The notes beneath the pieces were generated by a model. It did no database searches. It worked only from the letters and a program-made list of their open reading frames with translations, and was not told the DNA's origin. A stretch of DNA of 9,412 nt from DATCYZ01 sp036526195 (GTDB taxonomy: Bacteria; Pseudomonadota; Gammaproteobacteria; Burkholderiales; SG8-39): NCBI GenBank assembly GCA_036526195.1, contig DATCYZ010000131.1:1-9412 (forward strand). Direction: 5' to 3'. The position numbers and the translations under genes are program-made. Shown piece after piece: positions 7,539 through 9,412 of the stretch. Each line of letters starts with the position of its first letter. Position 1 is the stretch's first letter.

Positions 7539-9094
7539 TGCTCGCGGGCGCGCGCGCGGGGCTGGCGCTCGCCTGCGGCGCGCTGGCGCTCTTCGCCCCG
7601 ATGACCGTGCCGGCGGTGCCCGCTGAGGACGCGCGCCTCGAGCTCGGGCGGCGCATCTTCCTCGAGGGACGCAACGAGCGCGGCGAGGCGATACGCGCGC
7701 TGGTCGGCGGGCAGGGCATCGCGCTCTCCGGCGCGCCGGTGGCCTGCGGCAACTGTCATGGCGCGGACGGCCGCGGCCGGCCCGAGGGCGGCGTGCTGCC
7801 CCCCGACATTACCTGGGAGAACCTGACCAAGCCCTACGGCCTGCAGCGTGCCGACGGCCGGCGCCACGGCCCCTACGACGAGCGCAGCTTCGCGCGCGCA
7901 GTCACCGAAGGGCTCGACCCGGACGGCGCGCGCCTGGATGCCGCCATGCCGCGCTACTCGCTTTCGGTGGGCGAGTCAGCGGCCCTCACCGAGTACCTGA
8001 AACGCCTCGCGGAGGAGCGCGACCCGGGCGTGAGCGACGCGGCGCTGCGCATCGGCACGATCCTGCCCGAGCGGGGTCCCGCGGCGGCCGTCGGCGCGGC
8101 CATGCGCGGCGTGCTGAAGGCCTACCTCGGCCAGCTGAACGAGCAGGGCGGCATCCACGGGCGGCGGCTCGAGCTCGTCGTCGCCCCCGACCTCGCCGAG
8201 GCCGAGACGCGCTTCGGCGAGCGGCCGGTGTTCGCCCTGGTGAGTCCCTACGGCGTGGGCAGCGAGGCCGCGATCGCGCAATTCGCGGGCGCGCACAAGC
8301 TGCATGTCGTGGCGCCGTTCACGCTGTCCACCGCGGCGAGCGCCTCGCCGCGCGTGTTCTACCTGTACCCCGGCGTGCCGGATCTTGCGCGCGTGCTGCT
8401 CGATTTCGCGGGCCGCAGCGCCGACCCGAAGTCCCAGCGCGTGACCGCGTTCGTGTCCGAGCCCGAGGGGCCGGTGGCGCGGGCGCTCGCGGACGAGTGC
8501 CGGCGCCTGCAGTGCGCGGGATTCGAGCTGCTGCCTGCGAGCGCCGCGGCCGAGCCGGGTGCGGTGGCGCGCCTGAGCCACTTCGGTGTGCAGACCGTCT
8601 TGTTCGCGGGCGAGGCGCGCGAGCTCGCGGCGCTGCTCGGCTTCGCGGCAGGGCTGGGCTGGCGGCCGGCCATTTACGCCCCCGGCTCGGAGGCGGCGCG
8701 CGCCATGTTCTCGGCGCCCGCCGCGTTCCAGGGCCGGCTGTTCGTGGCCTATCCCACGCGCAGCGACCTGCAGGGCGCGAGCCCGGCGGCGGCTGCGTTC
8801 GAGCGGTTGCGCGCCGAGCGCGCGCTCGGCAGCGCCCACTCGGCATCGCAGGGCTTCGCCTACGCGGCGCTGTCCATCGCGGTCGAGGCGCTGCGCCGGG
8901 CGGGCCGCGAGCTCACCCGCGAGCGCTTCGCGAGCGCGCTGGAGGGCCTGCATCGCTTCGACGCGGGCCCCACGCCGCCGGTGAGCTTCGGGCCGGGCCG
9001 GCGCGTGGGCGCGCTGGGCGGCTACGTCCTCGCGGTGGATCCGCAACGCGGCTTCCGGCCGGTCTCGGACTGGATCGGGCTGGAGCCCCTGTGA
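7538..9094 (+). CDS. Cytochrome c fused to a LivK-type (type 1) periplasmic binding protein
   Basis: 518 residues. An N-terminal hydrophobic signal (1-29, cut near AVPA/E30) leads into a class I cytochrome c domain (about 34-160): haem site CGNCH at 70-74 and a likely distal ligand M137 in AAMPRYSLS. From about residue 170 a branched-chain-amino-acid-type binding protein begins (LRIGTILPERGP, then LNEQGGIHGRRLELV) and runs to the end. The haem c is covalently attached in the periplasm; the second part should be a two-lobed ligand-binding domain. No permease or ATPase gene is in view, so transport is not shown; sensing or scaffolding near an oxidase is possible. The start ATG overlaps the preceding TGA and has no good SD site, consistent with translational coupling. 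I recall this fusion being annotated in other proteobacteria, so the architecture is uncommon rather than new. Ligand unknown. Confidence 0.9.
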   Translation: MLAGARAGLALACGALALFAPMTVPAVPAEDARLELGRRIFLEGRNERGEAIRALVGGQGIALSGAPVACGNCHGADGRGRPEGGVLPPDITWENLTKPYGLQRADGRRHGPYDERSFARAVTEGLDPDGARLDAAMPRYSLSVGESAALTEYLKRLAEERDPGVSDAALRIGTILPERGPAAAVGAAMRGVLKAYLGQLNEQGGIHGRRLELVVAPDLAEAETRFGERPVFALVSPYGVGSEAAIAQFAGAHKLHVVAPFTLSTAASASPRVFYLYPGVPDLARVLLDFAGRSADPKSQRVTAFVSEPEGPVARALADECRRLQCAGFELLPASAAAEPGAVARLSHFGVQTVLFAGEARELAALLGFAAGLGWRPAIYAPGSEAARAMFSAPAAFQGRLFVAYPTRSDLQGASPAAAAFERLRAERALGSAHSASQGFAYAALSIAVEALRRAGRELTRERFASALEGLHRFDAGPTPPVSFGPGRRVGALGGYVLAVDPQRGFRPVSDWIGLEPL

Positions 9095-9108
9095 GCAACG
9101 AATCGAAC

Positions 9109-9113
9109 GGAGG
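9109..9113 (+). promoter_or_regulatory. Shine-Dalgarno site of the second SCO gene
   Basis: GGAGG lies 6 nt before ATG 9120, inside the 25-nt gap after the cytochrome-fusion gene. It fixes the start of the 3'-truncated gene, where an ATG followed at once by a signal peptide is found. Confidence 0.8.
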
Positions 9114-9119
9114 TCGGCA

Positions 9120-9412
9120 ATGAACATCGGAAACTACACGGCGCGGCTCGCGCTGGCGCTCGTCCTGGCCGGCGGCGCGGCGGCAGCGAGCCTCGCGCAC
9201 ACGGGGGACGGCGACTCGGGCAAGGCGAAAGCGCAGGGGGCGCCCGTGCAGAACGTGCGAGCCCGCCCCGACGCACGCGCCTATTTCACGGATCTCGAGC
9301 TGCTCACGCACGAGGGGCGCAAGGTGCGCTTCTATTCCGACGTGCTCGAGGGGCGCACGGTGCTCATCAACGTGATCTACACCAACTGCAAGGACGCCTG
9401 CCCGCTCATCAC
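9120..9412 (+). CDS. SCO1/SenC-family protein (second paralogue, 3'-truncated by window end)
   Basis: Ninety-seven codons are visible before the window ends. A Sec signal peptide (1-26, ending AAASLA) would leave a mature chain beginning HTGDGDSGK. Then follow the beta-strands and the SCO core: YFTDLELLTHEGRKVRFYSD, and the redox/copper motif NCKDACP with C90 and C94. The distal histidine, expected about 80 residues later, is beyond the window. It shares SDVL-GR-V and YTxCxxxCP with the first SCO protein but is otherwise divergent, so the two are old paralogues, not a recent duplication. Same operon as the upstream genes by spacing. Probable role: copper delivery to, or cysteine reduction in, an exported cuproprotein; a role in peroxide or thiol defence cannot be excluded. 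Confidence 0.9.
   Translation, partial: MNIGNYTARLALALVLAGGAAAASLAHTGDGDSGKAKAQGAPVQNVRARPDARAYFTDLELLTHEGRKVRFYSDVLEGRTVLINVIYTNCKDACPLI

Noticed and set aside
7574..7576. Lipobox-like ALAC near residue 13 of the cytochrome fusion
   Set aside because: The -3 position is Ala rather than Leu, only 12 residues precede the Cys, and the hydrophobic stretch continues past it, so an ordinary signal peptide is more likely.

Overview
The window is a GC-rich, gene-dense stretch with every supported gene on the + strand. Codons mostly end in G or C, Shine-Dalgarno sites are strong (GGAGG, AGGAG), and Sec signal peptides are typical of Gram-negatives. Together with the protein families present, this suggests a proteobacterium, most plausibly a high-GC beta- or gammaproteobacterium. 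Taxonomy cannot be fixed from the sequence alone. No rRNA, tRNA, CRISPR array, insertion sequence or integrase is visible.

Layout. (1) Positions 1-4838 hold the 3' 1611 codons of a very large multicopper oxidase; its 5' end lies outside the window. (2) Positions 4839-4966 are intergenic and carry a near-perfect palindrome that can form an 18-bp hairpin (terminator, attenuator or operator). (3) 4967-6889 encodes an exported seven-bladed YVTN-type beta-propeller flanked by Ig-like segments. (4) 6909-7538 encodes a SCO1/SenC-family protein. (5) 7538-9094 encodes a fusion of a class I cytochrome c with a LivK-type periplasmic binding protein. (6) 9120 to the window end is the start of a second, different SCO-family protein. 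Genes 3 to 6 of this list are packed like one operon: gaps of 19, -1 and 25 nt, with no internal promoter seen.

How they may work together. All five products appear to be exported and concern copper or electron transfer: a giant blue-copper oxidase, two SCO-type thiol/copper proteins, a haem c domain and a propeller scaffold. The oxidase resembles the MofA/MnxG class (large multicopper oxidases linked, with varying levels of proof, to Mn(II) oxidation). A reasonable inference is a periplasmic or extracellular metal-oxidation module: the SCO proteins load copper or reduce cysteines, the cytochrome domain carries electrons, and the binding-protein domain senses or captures a small ligand. The substrate of the oxidase cannot be read from the sequence.

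Most striking points: the copper-ligand motifs in the oxidase appear in permuted order, with one apparently complete active centre followed by two degenerate cupredoxin units; both SCO proteins are predicted to begin with histidine after signal cleavage; cytochrome c is fused to a LivK-type binding protein; and a long palindrome separates the oxidase from its downstream partners.
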